Shown piece by piece: positions 47,437 to 56,236 of a stretch of 64,000 nucleotides of DNA. Location of the stretch: contig NZ_CP084262.1 of assembly GCF_022879575.1 (NCBI RefSeq), positions 496,001-560,000 on the forward strand. The letters run 5' to 3'. A program made the translations under genes and the position numbers. The notes under the pieces are model-generated. The model made no database searches and was not told the DNA's origin. It saw nothing but the letters and a program-made list of their open reading frames with translations. Every line of letters starts with the position of its first letter. The stretch's first letter is position 1. The DNA comes from Caballeronia sp. SL2Y3 (lineage in GTDB: Bacteria > Pseudomonadota > Gammaproteobacteria > Burkholderiales > Burkholderiaceae).

Positions 47437-49503
47437 TTAGCCTTCGATCTTCGACATGACGGCCGTCGTGGGATCGTAGCGATAGCCCTTCTGCGCAAGC
47501 TGCTGCGCGATCTTTTCGCCGATCACCTTCTGCTGCGCCTCGCGGAACACGAGTTCGTGATCCGGCTTCAGACGCTCCAGTTCCGTCGAGAGCCGCCGCA
47601 ACAGCGCGACCTCGCCGGTGCTGCGTGCGTCGATGAAAAGGATCTTCTCGTTCGCCACGTCGAGCCGCTGCTTCAGGTCGCGCGCATACGTGACCCATTG
47701 CTCCGCGTTGCTGCGAAGCTCGTCGTAGGCCTTCGAATGCGTCTGCGCCTGCGCCGAGATGCGGCGCTGCAATGCCGCGATTTCCTCTTCCTTGGCCGCG
47801 CCCGCCGTCTGCAACGCGATCTTGTGGTCGCGCAGTTCGTCGCGCATGGCGGCCTCGCTCTTCTCGCGCTCGGCAAGCTGCTGCGTGAGCGTTGCGGCCT
47901 GCTGCTGCGCTTCGTCGGCGCGGGCGACCGCGGCGGCGGCTTCCTGCGTCACGCGCGCCAGTTCGCTTTGCGCGACGTGCTTCTCCTGCGTGATCTCGTC
48001 GATGCGGGCGCGTGCTTCGTCCAGTTCGCGCGTGGCCTGCTGCAATGCTTCCTGCGCCGTGGATGCCTGCGCGCTGTGCGCCGCGCTCGTCTCGCGCTCC
48101 CTCGACAAGTCCGACTCCAGCGCCGCGATGCGCGCGTGGCTGTCGCTGATCTGGGCGCGCGCTTCGTCCAGTTCGCGCGTGGCCTGCTGCAACGCCTCCT
48201 GCGCCGTGGATGCCTGCGCGCTGTGCGCCGCGCTCGTCTCGCGCTCTCTCGACAGGTCCGACTCCAGCGCCGCGATGCGCGCATGGCTGTCGTTGATCTG
48301 GGCGCGTGCTTCGTCGAGTTCGCGCGTGGCGTGCTGCAATGCTTCCTGCGCCGTCGATGCCGCTGCGCCGTGCTGCGCGCTCGCCTGGCGCTCTGCGATC
48401 AGTTCGGACTCCAGCGCCGCGATGCGGCTCTGGCTCTCGTCGATCCTGGCGCGAGCTTCGTCCAGTTCGCGCGTGGCGTGCTGCAACGCTTCGTGCGCGG
48501 CCGATGCCGCCGCGTTTGCCTCGCGCTGTGCCGCGAGTTCCGACTCCAGCGCCGACATGCGCGTCTCGCTCTCGTCGATCTTCGCGCGGGCTTCGTCGAG
48601 CTCACGCGTCGCGCGCTGCAATGCTTCGTCGCGGGCGGAGGCTTCTGCTTCTCGCGCCGCGCCGGCTTCGCGTTCGCTGGCAAGCGCGTGACGCGCCGCG
48701 TCCAGTTCCGCCTCGAGCGTCGCGATGCGCGCGGCGCTTTCGTTAGCCTGCGCGGTCGCGGTCTCGGCGCGCGCCGACGCCGTGCTCGCTTCCTGCGACA
48801 GACGCTCCACTTCCTGCGCGCTCGCCGCGTGATGCTGCCGCGCTTCGTCGCGCTCTTGGGCGATACGCGCGAACTCCTCGTTCTTGCTCGCGAGATCGGC
48901 GCTCGCGGCTTCGCGCGCCTTGCGCTCCTCGTCGAGCGACAGTCGCGCCGCGCTCAGTTCGGCGTCCTGCGCGGAGACGCGCTGCGCGAGCTCGCCGACG
49001 CGCGCTTCGGCGGCCTCGGCGCGCTCGTTCGCGGCGTTCTGTTGATTCTGCAGACGCGCGACCGCTTCTTCCGATGCGCGCAGCGCGTGCATCAACTCTT
49101 CCAGTTGCCGGCGACTGTTCGCCGCATCGCCCTCGGTCTGCTGGTAGACGGCGAGCGCCTCGTCGCGCTCCGCGAGCGCCGTCTGAAGCCGTTGCCCGAG
49201 CAGGTCGGCGCGATGCGCGCCCGCGCTGTGCGCCTCGTCCCACGACGCCTTTCTCAGCCGATGCGCCGCGCTCATCAGCGCGTCGGCCAGCTCCTGCGGC
49301 ATCTCGGCCGAAGGCTGCGCCGCCGGCGGCGCGGGCTGCCGGGCGTCGCGCCAGCGTTCGAGCGCGGCGGCAATGGATACGATCGAACCGCGACGCAGTT
49401 CCGACCAGACCGTCACGGGCGATACCGGACGACCGGCGTCGGTCAGGCGTTGAACGGTCGAGAAAATCTCTTCATCGGTGATGTTGTCTGCTTCTGTGAA
49501 CAT
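47437..49503 (-). CDS. KfrA-like DNA-binding protein with very long coiled coil
   Basis: A 688-residue protein. Residues about 5-115 are the KfrA N-terminal DNA-binding domain (ITDEEIFSTVQRLTDAGRPV, then SPVTVWSELRRGS). The remainder to about 640 is a continuous alpha-helical coiled coil rich in Ala, Glu, Arg and Gln, including four tandem units of 49, 49, 49 and 45 residues (each beginning ALQHATRELDEARA). The C-terminus returns to ordinary sequence (YRYDPTTAVMSKIEG). KfrA of IncP plasmids binds DNA and forms filaments helping segregation; chromosomal relatives are uncharacterised. I infer a DNA-organising or scaffold role. The ATG at 49503 gives the full N-terminal domain. It is monocistronic. 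Confidence 0.82.
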   Translation of the reverse strand: MFTEADNITDEEIFSTVQRLTDAGRPVSPVTVWSELRRGSIVSIAAALERWRDARQPAPPAAQPSAEMPQELADALMSAAHRLRKASWDEAHSAGAHRADLLGQRLQTALAERDEALAVYQQTEGDAANSRRQLEELMHALRASEEAVARLQNQQNAANERAEAAEARVGELAQRVSAQDAELSAARLSLDEERKAREAASADLASKNEEFARIAQERDEARQHHAASAQEVERLSQEASTASARAETATAQANESAARIATLEAELDAARHALASEREAGAAREAEASARDEALQRATRELDEARAKIDESETRMSALESELAAQREANAAASAAHEALQHATRELDEARARIDESQSRIAALESELIAERQASAQHGAAASTAQEALQHATRELDEARAQINDSHARIAALESDLSRERETSAAHSAQASTAQEALQQATRELDEARAQISDSHARIAALESDLSRERETSAAHSAQASTAQEALQQATRELDEARARIDEITQEKHVAQSELARVTQEAAAAVARADEAQQQAATLTQQLAEREKSEAAMRDELRDHKIALQTAGAAKEEEIAALQRRISAQAQTHSKAYDELRSNAEQWVTYARDLKQRLDVANEKILFIDARSTGEVALLRRLSTELERLKPDHELVFREAQQKVIGEKIAQQLAQKGYRYDPTTAVMSKIEG
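48014..48640 (-). repeat. In-frame tandem repeat, 147-bp units, within the KfrA-like gene
   Basis: The sequence GCTTCGTCCAGTTCGCGCG or a near match recurs at 48014, 48161, 48308, 48455 and 48590, giving unit lengths of 147, 147, 147 and 135 bases. The first two units differ at only a handful of positions, so this part of the array is recent. Each 147-bp unit encodes 49 residues, exactly seven heptads, so units can be gained or lost without disturbing the coiled coil. Confidence 0.85.
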
Positions 49504-49608
49504 AGGCGCCTCGAATTACAGGCATCGGGCAACGACTTGCCAGACGAAAGATAGGATTATCCAACAACTTGGCGCTCGCGCCCCGCTTTCGTCGGATGAA
49601 GCATCGCT

Positions 49609-50643
49609 TCAATCCGGTTCCTGCGTGAGAAGGCGCGACCGCGCGGCCTGAATCGACTGATGCAGCTTCGCTTCGAGCGTTTCGCGCGGCGGCAGCACCG
49701 TCAGATATTCCGCGACGTGGATGCCGCTTTTGTTCAGTTCCAGCAGCTCGATCTGCTCCTGCTTTTTGCCCGCGCACAGAATGATGCCGAGCGGCGGCAG
49801 CTCGTCCGGCTCCTGTTCGTGCTTCGCGAGCCAGCGCAAATAGAGTTCCATCTGGCTCTTGTATTCCGCCTTGAACGCGCCGAGCTTCAGTTCGATCGCG
49901 ACGAGGCGCTTGAGTTTGCGGTTGTAGAACAGCAGGTCGATGTAGAAATCGTCTTCGTCGATCTGTAGACGCTTCTGACGCGCGACGAACGTGAAGCCCG
50001 CGCCGAGTTCCAGAAGGAACTGCTCCATCTCGCGGAGAATCGCGTCTTCGAGGTCTTTTTCGAGGTAATGGTCGTTCAGCCCGAGGAAATCGAGCACGTA
50101 CGGGTCTTTGAGTAGCGCCGCCGGTTCCATGCGCCCTTCGTCGCGCATCACGGCAATGTCATGCGCAATGGCGGATTCGGGCTGGCGCGAAATGGCGCTG
50201 CGCTCGAACAGCATCGAATTGATGCGTTCCTGCATTTGCCGCGACGACCACCGCTCGACCCGCGCAAGCTCGATGTAGAAATCGCGCTTGAGCGGATCGT
50301 CGATATAAATCAGCGTCTTGAGATGCGTCCAGCTCAATTGTCTCCGCACTGCGGAGACACTTTGCTCGTCCGGGAAAATCTCCGCGAGCCGCATGCAGTG
50401 CCGCAGTTGCTTCTCGCTCCAGCCGCGTCCGTAGCGGGCGCCGAGCTCGCGCGCGAGCGTCGCGACCACCTGCCGGCCATATTCGGCGCGCGTTCCGCGC
50501 AGCACTTCGGTGCGCACCCGATTGCCGATCTGCCAGTAGAGCAGCGTGAGTTCGGCGTTGACGACGGCCGCCGCGCGCTCGCGGGCGGCATCGATCAGCC
50601 GGCGGACTTCGTCGAAAAGCGAAGAAGGAATCAGGTCGCTCAT
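49609..50643 (-). CDS. DUF1016/YhcG-family PD-(D/E)XK nuclease domain protein
   Basis: A 344-residue protein with an N-terminal DUF1016 helical domain (about 10-150; LLYWQIGNRV, EYGRQVVATLARELGARYG, RQLSWTHLKTLIYID) and a C-terminal PD-(D/E)XK nuclease-like domain (DEDDFYIDLLFYNR, then RLVAIELKLG, with Asp and E-x-K at the catalytic positions). Family members occur widely on chromosomes and in mobile regions; a nuclease role in defence or DNA repair is suspected but not established. It stands alone. A 21-bp palindrome lies inside the coding region at 50339-50359 and a near-identical one lies just upstream of the start. Confidence 0.85.
   Translation of the reverse strand: MSDLIPSSLFDEVRRLIDAARERAAAVVNAELTLLYWQIGNRVRTEVLRGTRAEYGRQVVATLARELGARYGRGWSEKQLRHCMRLAEIFPDEQSVSAVRRQLSWTHLKTLIYIDDPLKRDFYIELARVERWSSRQMQERINSMLFERSAISRQPESAIAHDIAVMRDEGRMEPAALLKDPYVLDFLGLNDHYLEKDLEDAILREMEQFLLELGAGFTFVARQKRLQIDEDDFYIDLLFYNRKLKRLVAIELKLGAFKAEYKSQMELYLRWLAKHEQEPDELPPLGIILCAGKKQEQIELLELNKSGIHVAEYLTVLPPRETLEAKLHQSIQAARSRLLTQEPD
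50339..50359. repeat. 21-bp palindrome inside the YhcG-family gene
   Basis: TGTCTCCGC (50339-50347) and GCGGAGACA (50351-50359) are perfect reverse complements around ACT. It encodes part of VSAVRRQ on the coding strand. The element matches the one at 50693-50713 at 18 of 21 positions by eye, which makes chance unlikely. Confidence 0.65.
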
Positions 50644-50692
50644 AGGGTGAGGGTCGGAATCGGCGGTCTGGCGCGGCGCCGCGCTGGCCGAT

Positions 50693-50713
50693 TGTCTCTG
50701 CGGCGCGGAGACA
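50693..50713. promoter_or_regulatory. Palindrome upstream of the YhcG-family gene, possible operator
   Basis: TGTCTCTGC (50693-50701) and GCGGAGACA (50705-50713) form a nearly perfect dyad, extended to GATTGTCTC at 50690 and GAGACAATC ending at 50716. The centre lies about 60 bases upstream of the start codon (50643), a promoter-proximal position. The same element recurs inside the gene. Confidence 0.6.
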
Positions 50714-50745
50714 ATCCGGCTGCGCGCAGTGCCGATCGTAGCGCA

Positions 50746-50762
50746 AGCCGCGCCACGCGGCT
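50746..50762. terminator. Hairpin after the Nudix gene, possible terminator
   Basis: AGCCGCG (50746-50752) pairs with CGCGGCT (50756-50762) around CCA, nine bases after the Nudix stop on the minus strand. The stem is short and no T tract follows, so the call is tentative. Confidence 0.4.
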
Positions 50763-50770
50763 CGCGCCCC

Positions 50771-51196
50771 TCAAAAGCCCGCCGACGCTCCCGGCGCCGA
50801 GCCGATGTCGCGCCACGACGAGCGCGTCGTGCCGCCGCCGGCCGCGCGGTTCAGAATGGCGCGCGTGCCCGGCGTGACCGGCATGGCTGCCAACTGCGAA
50901 AGCTCGACCCAGCGCACTTCGTCGATGCCCGCGCGATAGTTCGCATGCGGACGCGCATCGGCCGGAATCGCCACGCGATAAACGTGATGCACGTGGTGCG
51001 CCGACACGTGCTGCCACAGAAACGCCGCTGCGCTTGCCTCCGCGCCGGTCTCCTCGTAAAGCTCCCTGATGGCCGCGCTCATCGCCAGCTCGCCGTGACC
51101 GACTTCGCCGCCCGGCAGAAACCACGGACCGCCCCGTTCCTTCACCAGCAGCACTGCATGTTGGCGAACCAGCAACACCGTCGCCCGAACCTTCAT
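50771..51196 (-). CDS. Nudix hydrolase
   Basis: A 141-residue Nudix protein. The Nudix box is complete: GEVGHGELAMSAAIRELYEE followed by TGA, matching GX5EX7REUXEEXGU, with WFLPGGE before it. Enzymes of this type hydrolyse nucleoside diphosphates linked to another group, such as ADP-sugars, damaged nucleotides or coenzymes; the substrate cannot be predicted here. Length is typical. The start at 51196 (MKVRATVLLVRQHAVLLV) is the standard first strand. It lies 128 bases upstream of the YhcG-family start on the same strand with a possible terminator between. Confidence 0.88.
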   Translation of the reverse strand: MKVRATVLLVRQHAVLLVKERGGPWFLPGGEVGHGELAMSAAIRELYEETGAEASAAAFLWQHVSAHHVHHVYRVAIPADARPHANYRAGIDEVRWVELSQLAAMPVTPGTRAILNRAAGGGTTRSSWRDIGSAPGASAGF

Positions 51197-51372
51197 GTCC
51201 CCATCTCCCGATGAATGCCGCGTCGCCCCGTTCGCGCGGCTGCCTCGCCAGCGTTGCGGCCGCTGACGGTCATTTCGTTGTAACGCATAACCGCCGCGCG
51301 GCGCAATCGGTTACACCGCTTTTTTCGGCACCTGTTTAACCAAATCGAGCGGCTATCGACCGGAAAAAGCGC

Positions 51373-51990
51373 TCATGCGACAACGCTCGCCGCATCCAGA
51401 TACGGCGTCACGTTGGCCATCGCCCGATCCACGTAGGCGTCCTTTTCGCCCACCGGGGCGACATAGTGAAGCGCGTCCTGCGCCGCATCGACGCCCGCGA
51501 GCCGCGCAATGACCCACGCCGCCAGATACTGGGACGCGAGACAGCCGCCCGCCGTCGCGACGTTTCCCCGCGCGAAGAACGGCTGTTCGAGGATCGCGAC
51601 GCCGGCTTCCTGCACCCACGGCTTCGTCGTGAGATCGGTGCAGGCGGGGACGCCTTGCAGCAAGCCGAGCTTCGCGAGCACGAGCGTGCCCGAGCACTGC
51701 GCGCCGACGAGCTGGCGCGCGGGATCGAGCGCGAGCCGCGACATCAGGCTCGCGTCGGCGACGACTTCGCGCGTCAGCATGCCGCTGCCCACGATAACCG
51801 CATCGGCAGCCGCCGCGTCTTCCAACGATGCCTGCGCCTTCAGCACGACGCCGTTCATCGAGCGCACTTCGGCCGACGGGCTTGCAATCGACACCTTCCA
51901 GTCCGGCCTCTTGATCCGATTCAGAATGCCGAGCGCGACGAGCGAGTCAAGTTCGTTGAAGCCTTCGAAGGTGAGAATGGCGATGTGCAT
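51373..51990 (-). CDS. DJ-1/PfpI family protein
   Basis: A 205-residue class I glutamine-amidotransferase-like protein of the DJ-1/PfpI superfamily. The nucleophile elbow contains Cys99 in VGAQCSGTLVLAK, and DAVIVGSGM precedes it. The N-terminus MHIAILTFEGFNELDSLVAL carries the conserved Glu near residue 13 that lies beside the cysteine in this fold. Members include chaperones, glyoxalases, proteases and isonitrile hydratase; this one resembles the ThiJ/isonitrile hydratase branch, but the activity is not predictable. A five-copy 13-bp repeat lies just upstream of its start. Confidence 0.82.
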   Translation of the reverse strand: MHIAILTFEGFNELDSLVALGILNRIKRPDWKVSIASPSAEVRSMNGVVLKAQASLEDAAAADAVIVGSGMLTREVVADASLMSRLALDPARQLVGAQCSGTLVLAKLGLLQGVPACTDLTTKPWVQEAGVAILEQPFFARGNVATAGGCLASQYLAAWVIARLAGVDAAQDALHYVAPVGEKDAYVDRAMANVTPYLDAASVVA

Positions 51991-52003
51991 GGCGGCTGAG
52001 GGA

Positions 52004-52068
52004 ATCGGCGTTAGGGATCGGCGTTAGGGACCGGCGTTAGGGACCGGCGTTAGGGGCCGGCGTTAGGG
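52004..52068. repeat. Five tandem 13-bp repeats just upstream of the DJ-1 gene
   Basis: The unit ATCGGCGTTAGGG occurs in five head-to-tail copies (starts 52004, 52017, 52030, 52043, 52056), differing only in the first two bases (AT, AT, AC, AC, GC). It begins 14 bases before the DJ-1 start codon on the minus strand, so it lies in the leader or promoter and copy number could affect expression. Confidence 0.85.
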
Positions 52069-52600
52069 ATTTCGCATACTAAAGCCACGAGCGAACGCGG
52101 GCAACCGGGACATCCCAGCGCCGGTGCGTCTTATTAGTACTTCGAGCCTTCGCGCGAACGCCCATTCTTCCGACGAAGCTTTCGCATCATCGTTCTTTTA
52201 AGCATTCAAAACAAACGCCACTCGTCGGGAAATAGCCGACTCGATTAATACGCGAGTCATAAACACGCGCGATTCACGTTCGATTCATTAGATGGATATG
52301 CACGTCGGTATAAACACCGACGCAAACTCTCTTGCTTTAGCAACCCGAATTAACTAGACGCGAGCGTTCTCAAATAATCCTCAGGCGATTTGATTCGCTA
52401 TCCGATATACCCGCAGGCCGGAGTGTGGGGTTCCGCGCATACCCGTGAAATGCAGACTGATACGGTTGCGTCACGCGCAATTTGTCTCACGCGCACACAG
52501 AACAATCATTTGCTTTCCTTAGAAACTCACTCGGAGCCTGCCGCTTCAGAAGTCCGCCGTCTCTGTTTGAACCGACCATAAGCGCCCGGAACTGCTGAAT
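52069..52600. other. AT-richer leader region upstream of the exopolysaccharide operon
   Basis: About 530 bases without a supported gene, clearly less GC-rich than the rest of the window. It holds an inverted repeat, CGTCGGT (52303-52309) and ACCGACG (52316-52322) around ATAAAC, a candidate operator. A long AT-rich leader is usual for regulated capsule/exopolysaccharide operons; I expect the promoter and regulator sites here, but cannot assign boxes. Confidence 0.5.
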
Positions 52601-54847
52601 ATGATTGCCAGAGCTAAAACGTCCGACGAAGCCGCGACAGATGCCGACGACGAGATTCCTTTTGCCTCTTTAATCGACACGGTGATCAATCACCGCGTGC
52701 TGATTTCCGTTGTCGTGCTTTTTGCGTTGCTGCTCGGCGCGGCTTACGCGTATCTGAGCCCGCCGATCTATCAATCCGCGATTCTGATCAAGGTCGAAGA
52801 CAACAAGGACGTATCGAATTCGCGCCCCGGCGATCCACTGAGCAACATGCTGCCGACGCTCGACGATCGCTCTTCGGCCGAAGGCGAAATGCAGGTGCTC
52901 GGCTCGAAGCTCGTGGTCTCGCGGGCGGTCGACGCGCTCAAGCTCTATATCAGCGCCGAGCCGCGCCGCTTGCCGGTTTTCGGCAGCCGCTTCTCGCATC
53001 ACAACGGCGAGTTGTCGGAGCCGGGCCTCTTCGGTTTCGGCGATTACGCATGGGGCGACGAATCCATCACCGTTCCCGACTTCGACGTGCCGCGCCAGCT
53101 CGAAGGCAGCAAGTTCAGGCTGACGGCGCGCAAGGACGGACAGTACGAACTGAGCAATCCCGCGCTCGGCACGCCGGTCATCGGCACCGTCGGCGAAGTG
53201 TTGCTCGTGCAGACGCCGAAGGGACCCGTGCGCCTGCTCGTCACGGCGATGCGCGGCAATCCGGGCGTCGGCTTCGAGGTCGTGCACTACTCGCGTCAGC
53301 TGACCATCGACGCGATCCAGAATCAGATGAAGATCAGCGAGCAGGGCAATAAATCGAGCGTGCTGAAGGCGACGCTCGAAAGCGCCGACGCCGTGCAGGT
53401 GGCCGCGACCATCAACGAGATCGGCCGGCAGTACGTACGGCTCAACGGCGACCGCAAGGCCGTCATCGCGGAGAACTCGCTCACGTATCTGCAACGTCAG
53501 TTGCCCGTGCTCAAGCGCCAGATGGAAGACGCGGAGAACGCGTACAACACCTATCGCGACAAGAATTCGCTGCTCGACACCGATGAAGCGAACCGTCTGC
53601 TGCTCAAGCAGACCGCCGACACGAGCGCGCAGCTCCTCACCTTGCGCCATTCGCGCGACGAGCTGTCCACGACGTTCTCGAGCGCGCACCCGCGAATCGT
53701 CGCCATCGACAGGCAGATCGCCGCGACCGAGCAGTTTCTCTCGAAGCTGAACGACCGCACGCGTTCCATGCCGATGGAAGAGCAAGGCGCGCTGCGCCTC
53801 CTGCGGAACGTCCGGGTAAGCACGGACCTGTACACGGCGCTGCGCAACAACATCGAAGAAATGATGCTCATCAAGGCGGGCAAGGCCGCGTCGGTTCAGT
53901 TGATCGACACGGCGGACGTGCCCGAACTGCCGGTCAAGCCGATCAAGTGGCTCGCGTTCGCCGTCGCGCTCGCGCTCGGCCTCTTCGCGGCCGTGGGCCT
54001 CGCGATGCTGCTCGACCGCATCTTCCGCGGCGTGACGGATACGCAGGAGATCGAGGTCGAAACGGGCCTGAGCGTGTTCGCGACGATTCCGCAGAGCGCG
54101 CGTCAGTCGGCGCTCACGAGCGTCGTGAACGGCACGTCGCCGCGTCAGGCGGTGCTCGCCGCTCAGTTCCCGAAGGACCCGACCGTCGAAGCGCTGCGCA
54201 TTCTGCGCTCCGCGCTCCAGTTTTCGCTGGTGGGCGCGCGCAACAACGTCGTCATGGTCGCCGGGCCGCTGCCGGGCGTCGGCAAGTCGTTTCTGTCCGC
54301 GAATCTCGCCACGGTGCTCGCGTCGGGCGGCACGCGCGTGCTGCTGATCGACGCCGACTTGCGCAAAGGCTATCTGCATCGGCAGTTCGGCATTCAGCCG
54401 GGGCCGGGGCTCGCGAACATTCTGCTCGGCACGCATACCTTCGAAGGCTCGGTTCAGCGCAACGTGTTGCCGAATCTCGATGTGCTGCAAGGCGGACCAT
54501 ATCCGGCGAGCCCGGCCGAGTTGCTGTTGAGCGCGAAGTACCGCGAGGTGATCGCAGAAGCGTCGCGAAGCTACGACATCGTGCTGGTGGACGCCGCAGC
54601 CGTGCTCGCCGTATCGGACGCAGGTGCGGTCGCTCCCGCCGCCGGCACCATCTTCCTCGTCTCGCTGTATGGGCGCACGCGCGTCGGCGAAATCAAAGAG
54701 GCCATGAAGCGGCTCAACCAGACGGGCGCGCGCGTGACCGGCGTGCTGCTCAACGGCGTCTCGCTGCATACGGCGAACAAGGCGCTCGCGGGCCGCTATG
54801 GCAGCAGCGCCTATGTCGCGCACAACTACGAGTCCGCACCCGAATAA
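52601..54847 (+). CDS. Wzc-like polysaccharide co-polymerase and tyrosine autokinase
   Basis: A 748-residue inner-membrane protein. Two membrane helices (about 33-53 and 450-475) flank a large periplasmic Wzz domain with coiled coil (about 225-400); the cytoplasmic BY-kinase has Walker [10 protein letters not shown] (Lys562) and A' [17 protein letters not shown]. The Walker B region reads [15 protein letters not shown] instead of the usual DTPP form, with the Asp kept. The C-terminal tyrosine cluster is short ([14 protein letters not shown], three Tyr). Such proteins set polymer chain length and couple it to export. It is the first gene of the operon and starts at the ATG at 52601. No Wza or Wzb phosphatase gene is upstream in view. 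Confidence 0.88.
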   Translation: MIARAKTSDEAATDADDEIPFASLIDTVINHRVLISVVVLFALLLGAAYAYLSPPIYQSAILIKVEDNKDVSNSRPGDPLSNMLPTLDDRSSAEGEMQVLGSKLVVSRAVDALKLYISAEPRRLPVFGSRFSHHNGELSEPGLFGFGDYAWGDESITVPDFDVPRQLEGSKFRLTARKDGQYELSNPALGTPVIGTVGEVLLVQTPKGPVRLLVTAMRGNPGVGFEVVHYSRQLTIDAIQNQMKISEQGNKSSVLKATLESADAVQVAATINEIGRQYVRLNGDRKAVIAENSLTYLQRQLPVLKRQMEDAENAYNTYRDKNSLLDTDEANRLLLKQTADTSAQLLTLRHSRDELSTTFSSAHPRIVAIDRQIAATEQFLSKLNDRTRSMPMEEQGALRLLRNVRVSTDLYTALRNNIEEMMLIKAGKAASVQLIDTADVPELPVKPIKWLAFAVALALGLFAAVGLAMLLDRIFRGVTDTQEIEVETGLSVFATIPQSARQSALTSVVNGTSPRQAVLAAQFPKDPTVEALRILRSALQFSLVGARNNVVMVAGPLPGVGKSFLSANLATVLASGGTRVLLIDADLRKGYLHRQFGIQPGPGLANILLGTHTFEGSVQRNVLPNLDVLQGGPYPASPAELLLSAKYREVIAEASRSYDIVLVDAAAVLAVSDAGAVAPAAGTIFLVSLYGRTRVGEIKEAMKRLNQTGARVTGVLLNGVSLHTANKALAGRYGSSAYVAHNYESAPE

Positions 54848-54938
54848 GCTGGCCCGGTCCCGCGCTGCGGGGCCGCAGCAGACGAACCGCCAGGCACCAT
54901 CCGACCCCACGCGTTGCTTAGAGACTGGAGAAACCGTC

Positions 54939-56216
54939 ATGCCTTCGCTTACTGACCAGAAGATCGCCGTGATCGGGCTCGGCTATGTGGGCCTGCCCCT
55001 CGCCGTCGAGTTCAGCAAGCATCATGAAGTGGTGGGCTTCGACGTGAACCGCCATCGCATCGACTCGCTGCGCGAAGGCCACGACGCGACCCTCGAAGTG
55101 CCCGACGACGAACTGCGCGCCGCGCAATCGCTCGTCTTCGCCGACGATCCCGCAGCGCTCAAGGACTGCACCGTTTTCATCGCCACCGTGCCGACGCCCA
55201 TTGACCGGCACAAGCGCCCCGATCTCGGCATGCTGCTGCGCGCGAGCGAAACCATCGGCTCGGCGCTGAAACCCGGCGATGTCGTGATCTACGAATCGAC
55301 CGTGTATCCGGGCGTCACGGAAGAAGAATGCGTGCCCGTGCTCGAACGCGTGTCGGGCCTGCGCTTCAACGTGGACTTCTTCGCCGGTTACAGTCCTGAG
55401 CGCATCAACCCGGGCGACAAGCTGCATCGCCTGCCCGACATCAAGAAGGTGACCTCGGGTTCTACGCCGGAAGTCGCGGACGCGGTGGATGAGTTGTATC
55501 GGCAGATCATCACCGCCGGCACGCACAAGGCGAGCAGCATTCGCGTGGCCGAAGCGGCGAAGGCCATCGAGAACACGCAGCGCGACGTGAACATCGCGCT
55601 CGTGAACGAGCTGTCGATCATATTCAACAAGATGGGCATTGACACCGAAGACGTGCTGCTGGCGGCCGGCACCAAGTGGAACTTCCTCAACTTCAGGCCC
55701 GGGCTCGTCGGCGGACACTGCATCGGCGTCGATCCGTATTATCTGACGCACATGGCGCAGTCCATCGGCTACAACCCCGAAATCATTCTCGCGGGGCGGC
55801 GCCTGAACGACAGCATGGGCACTTACGCGGTCTCGCAACTCGTGAAGGCGATGACCCGCGCGCGCATCTATATTCCGGGCGCGCGTGTGCTGGTGATGGG
55901 CCTCGCGTTCAAGGAGAACTGCCCGGACATGCGCAACTCGCGCGTGGTCGATATCGTCACGGAGTTGCAGCAATACGGCACGAACGTCGATGTCTACGAC
56001 CCGTGGATCTCGCGTGAAGATGCGTTCCATGAATACGGCATTCAGCCTATCGAAGAACCCGCGAAAGGCGCGTACGACGCGATCATCGTGGCGGTATCGC
56101 ATCGTCAGTTCGCGGAGATGGGTGCTGACGCGCTGCATGCGCTCGGCAAGGATCAGCACGTGGTGTACGACCTGAAATACGTGCTTCCGGCCGACGCCAG
56201 CGACCTGCGTCTGTGA
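54939..56216 (+). CDS. tviB: UDP-N-acetylhexosamine 6-dehydrogenase (TviB/WbpO type)
   Basis: A 425-residue member of the UDP-glucose/GDP-mannose dehydrogenase family. The N-terminal Rossmann motif is [14 protein letters not shown], the central helix includes [20 protein letters not shown], and catalytic Cys261 is in [18 protein letters not shown], the form found in UDP-GalNAc/UDP-GlcNAc dehydrogenases. It oxidises C6 of the UDP-amino-sugar twice with NAD to give the uronic acid. GGAG precedes the ATG at 54939. The next gene encodes a TviC-like epimerase, as in the Vi-antigen locus, pointing to UDP-GalNAc uronate as product. Confidence 0.88.
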   Translation: MPSLTDQKIAVIGLGYVGLPLAVEFSKHHEVVGFDVNRHRIDSLREGHDATLEVPDDELRAAQSLVFADDPAALKDCTVFIATVPTPIDRHKRPDLGMLLRASETIGSALKPGDVVIYESTVYPGVTEEECVPVLERVSGLRFNVDFFAGYSPERINPGDKLHRLPDIKKVTSGSTPEVADAVDELYRQIITAGTHKASSIRVAEAAKAIENTQRDVNIALVNELSIIFNKMGIDTEDVLLAAGTKWNFLNFRPGLVGGHCIGVDPYYLTHMAQSIGYNPEIILAGRRLNDSMGTYAVSQLVKAMTRARIYIPGARVLVMGLAFKENCPDMRNSRVVDIVTELQQYGTNVDVYDPWISREDAFHEYGIQPIEEPAKGAYDAIIVAVSHRQFAEMGADALHALGKDQHVVYDLKYVLPADASDLRL

Positions 56217-56236
56217 CGCCTTCACAGAGAACGACC

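Noticed and set aside
52004..52068. CRISPR-like array
   Set aside because: Units are only 13 bp with no spacers and no cas genes; it is a simple minisatellite.
52390..52581. Short frame in the leader of the exopolysaccharide operon
   Set aside because: No ribosome-binding site and no protein-like composition; the region is regulatory in character.
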